From: Firmicutes bacterium HGW-Firmicutes-7
GTDB taxonomy: Bacteria; Bacillota; Clostridia; Lachnospirales; Vallitaleaceae
Direction: 5' to 3'
Assembly (NCBI GenBank): GCA_002841375.1
Contig: PGZO01000008.1
Location: forward strand, 1 to 64,000
DNA: 64,000 nt
Shown here: one piece after another, positions 62,553-64,000 of the stretch
Numbering within the stretch: the stretch's first letter is position 1
How the letters are laid out: each line of letters starts with the position of its first letter
Notes under the pieces: model-generated
The model's input: only the letters and a program-made list of their open reading frames with translations
Told to the model about the DNA's origin: nothing
The model's database searches: none
Made by a program: the position numbers and the translations under genes

Positions 62553-64000
62553 TTATCTTCTTGTTGGATATTCGGCAAATACTTGTACAATTGAGTTATA
62601 TATTGCTTTTGCAGCATTTTTTTGTACGTTCTTGTCTGATATTTTAGCAATATCAATTTTACTTGTTACGAATCCTACCTCTACGATTGCCGCTGGCATG
62701 TTGGATCTTCTTAAAATTGATAATGAATTGTTATCTTTGATCCCTCTGTTTTTTAACCCTACCGCATTTACAATGTTTTGTTGAAGTATTGCGGCTAACT
62801 CATTTGAATTTAAACCTGATCTATCCGCATCTTTAAAGTAAATTGTTTCAGTACCATTCGCTGTCTCACCTAACGCATTGTTATGTATACTTATTAAGAA
62901 ATCCGCCTCCACTTCATTCGCAAAGTCTGTTCTAGCTACAAGTTCTATGAACGTATCATCAAGCCTCGTATAATATACTTTTATGCTAGAGTCTGCATCT
63001 AAATACTCTTTTAAATAGTGTGTAATAGCTAAATTTAAGTCTTTCTCATAGTAACCATTCGCACTTGCGCCTGGATCTTTGCCTCCATGACCTGTATCTA
63101 TAACAACTATTTTAGAATAGATCTCCTTAGGCTTATACGCTTTAATATATAAATTTTCATTATCCGCTTCAAGTCTATAAACATATACAGATTTACTATG
63201 AATTACTAAGCTTGTATTCCCACTATTATTCTTTTTGATTTCAATTTGGCTAATAATGCTATCATCAATATGCATGTTTCCCGTGCCAAAAACATCTTCA
63301 TAATTACCAGGCAAATTAATGATATATTTTTTAGTGTTATACTTATCTTCGTATGTAATCCCTTCAAGGTTTATCCTTGAACCAACATTTTCAAGGGTAA
63401 TTATTGGGATCGTAGTATTTTCATACTTAATGTTATCATATGTTGGTTCATGCATCTGGATTAAAGTAGTTACATTATCGATTTTTGTTATACTGTAATC
63501 TGCATGCCCATCCGTTTCCACCACAACCCTCGCCGTACTGGTTTTAAACTGATCTGTTCTCATAGATAAAATGTACTGTCCTAAAGTGTCGTTCTTCGTT
63601 TGTTTACCTACAAGAGATACCGTCCGCTCCATATCAAAAACAATTCTATCCGGATTGCTTAAGCGAAATGCTGTAACCTCCGGAGCAGATGTTCCAGTTA
63701 ACCTTATATAATCTCCTTTTTCATTTTGACCAAGATGAACTTTGCTCAAGTTATTATCCTTCATAACAAAATTCAATGTTTTTCTATCTCCACTAATTGA
63801 AAGATCATAAGAAGCTGAAGTGCTTTTCAAATCAAAAACTACTCTCGTTACCTTTTTTCCATCTCTATCCTCTTGTTGTCCTGTACGAACAGCTGTTACA
63901 ATAGGATTGTCTGAATATGTTGCATTACCAGCAACCTTGTTTGCATTATAAATATCCACCACATATTTACTATCTGATTCCATAAATGTATTTTCCACGA
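62553..64000 (-). CDS. N-acetylmuramoyl-L-alanine amidase with AMIN domains (5' truncated by window)
   Basis: Cell-wall amidase that cuts the glycan-peptide bond. The visible 482 residues (the 5' end lies beyond the window) hold two AMIN domains (about 10-75 and 80-180) that target the enzyme to cell-wall sites. The C-terminal Amidase_3 catalytic domain is from about 300. Zinc ligands and catalytic residues: VIDTGHGGKDPGA (His), GYYEKDLNLAI (Glu), SIHNNALG (His) and AAIVEVGFVTSK (Glu). No natural start or ribosome-binding site is visible, so it is partial. Wall hydrolase, probably in division or sporulation. Confidence 0.93.
   Translation of the reverse strand, partial: VENTFMESDSKYVVDIYNANKVAGNATYSDNPIVTAVRTGQQEDRDGKKVTRVVFDLKSTSASYDLSISGDRKTLNFVMKDNNLSKVHLGQNEKGDYIRLTGTSAPEVTAFRLSNPDRIVFDMERTVSLVGKQTKNDTLGQYILSMRTDQFKTSTARVVVETDGHADYSITKIDNVTTLIQMHEPTYDNIKYENTTIPIITLENVGSRINLEGITYEDKYNTKKYIINLPGNYEDVFGTGNMHIDDSIISQIEIKKNNSGNTSLVIHSKSVYVYRLEADNENLYIKAYKPKEIYSKIVVIDTGHGGKDPGASANGYYEKDLNLAITHYLKEYLDADSSIKVYYTRLDDTFIELVARTDFANEVEADFLISIHNNALGETANGTETIYFKDADRSGLNSNELAAILQQNIVNAVGLKNRGIKDNNSLSILRRSNMPAAIVEVGFVTSKIDIAKISDKNVQKNAAKAIYNSIVQVFAEYPTRR

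Overview
The window is low-GC Firmicutes DNA, most likely from an endospore-forming member of the Clostridia (broadly Lachnospirales-like). This rests on the clostridial protein set (GerA-type germinant receptor, type III pantothenate kinase, CBS/DRTGG pyrophosphatase, HPr kinase, CdaA/CdaR, UgpC/MsmK-type ATPase next to a PucR-type regulator), the AT-rich intergenic DNA and the strong purine-rich ribosome-binding sites. Genus cannot be assigned from sequence alone. Nearly every gene is on the minus strand. The exceptions are a lone gene at 32803-33855 and the nfo-SDR pair at 60904-62501. No rRNA, tRNA, CRISPR, prophage or transposase gene was seen. The last gene (cell-wall amidase) is cut by the right edge.

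Layout, left to right. 0.2-5 kb: putative glycoside hydrolase, two membrane proteins, then cdaA-cdaR (c-di-AMP synthesis and its YbbR-domain regulator). 5-7.4 kb: greA-lysS behind a near-perfect sigma-A promoter. 7.4-14.7 kb: a compact vitamin B5/CoA locus: panG(DUF2520)-panB-panC-panD-coaB-coaC, then dusB and an unknown Rossmann-like protein, with coaX just upstream. Together they cover ketoisovalerate to 4'-phosphopantetheine. 14.8-17.2 kb: small conserved protein, birA, argF (with possible ArgR boxes). 17.2-20.9 kb: ppk1 and a Ppx/GppA-HD protein. 20.9-24.7 kb: two tandem MGDG-synthase/MurG-like glycosyltransferases and an SPFH-NfeD pair. 25-32.6 kb: ROK glucokinase, hprK, uvrC, DEAD-box helicase, FapA/DUF342 protein. 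32.8-33.9 kb: a plus-strand protein with an RTX-like Asp/Asn/Gly-rich C-terminus and a sigma-D-like promoter. 33.9-37.8 kb: germinant-receptor operon gerA-gerC-small two-TM protein-gerB, with a possible sigma-G promoter. 38-41 kb: CBS-DRTGG pyrophosphatase and an S-layer-homology protein.

41-53 kb: uvrB-uvrA (SOS box on the promoter), a 1.2-kb non-coding region full of repeats, then a PDZ membrane protein (MinJ-like), ctpB, an M23/coiled-coil murein hydrolase factor, ftsX and ftsE. As recalled, the order uvrA-uvrB-minJ-ctpB-ftsX-ftsE also occurs in Bacillus subtilis. That makes this an ancient division/cell-wall block with a repeat-rich insertion point. 53-56 kb: PucR-type regulator with an orphan sugar-ABC ATPase, and a YitT protein. 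56.7-60.5 kb: TagA/WecG glycosyltransferase, a small secreted protein and two LCP (LytR-CpsA-Psr) ligases, i.e. wall-polymer assembly. 60.9-64 kb: endonuclease IV and an SDR reductase downstream of a duplicated 73-bp sequence, then an AMIN/Amidase_3 autolysin.

Most of the window is housekeeping. The parts that ordinary annotation does not explain are the repeat region 46.4-47.6 kb, the dispersed element near 5.2 and 30.8 kb, the duplicated nfo leader, the hairpin clusters at 0.1 and 24.8 kb, the small germinant-receptor subunit, and the unknown proteins at 2.3-3.7, 7.4-8.4 and 32.8-33.9 kb. Start codons were moved from the longest reading frame wherever a better-placed Shine-Dalgarno sequence pointed to an internal start.
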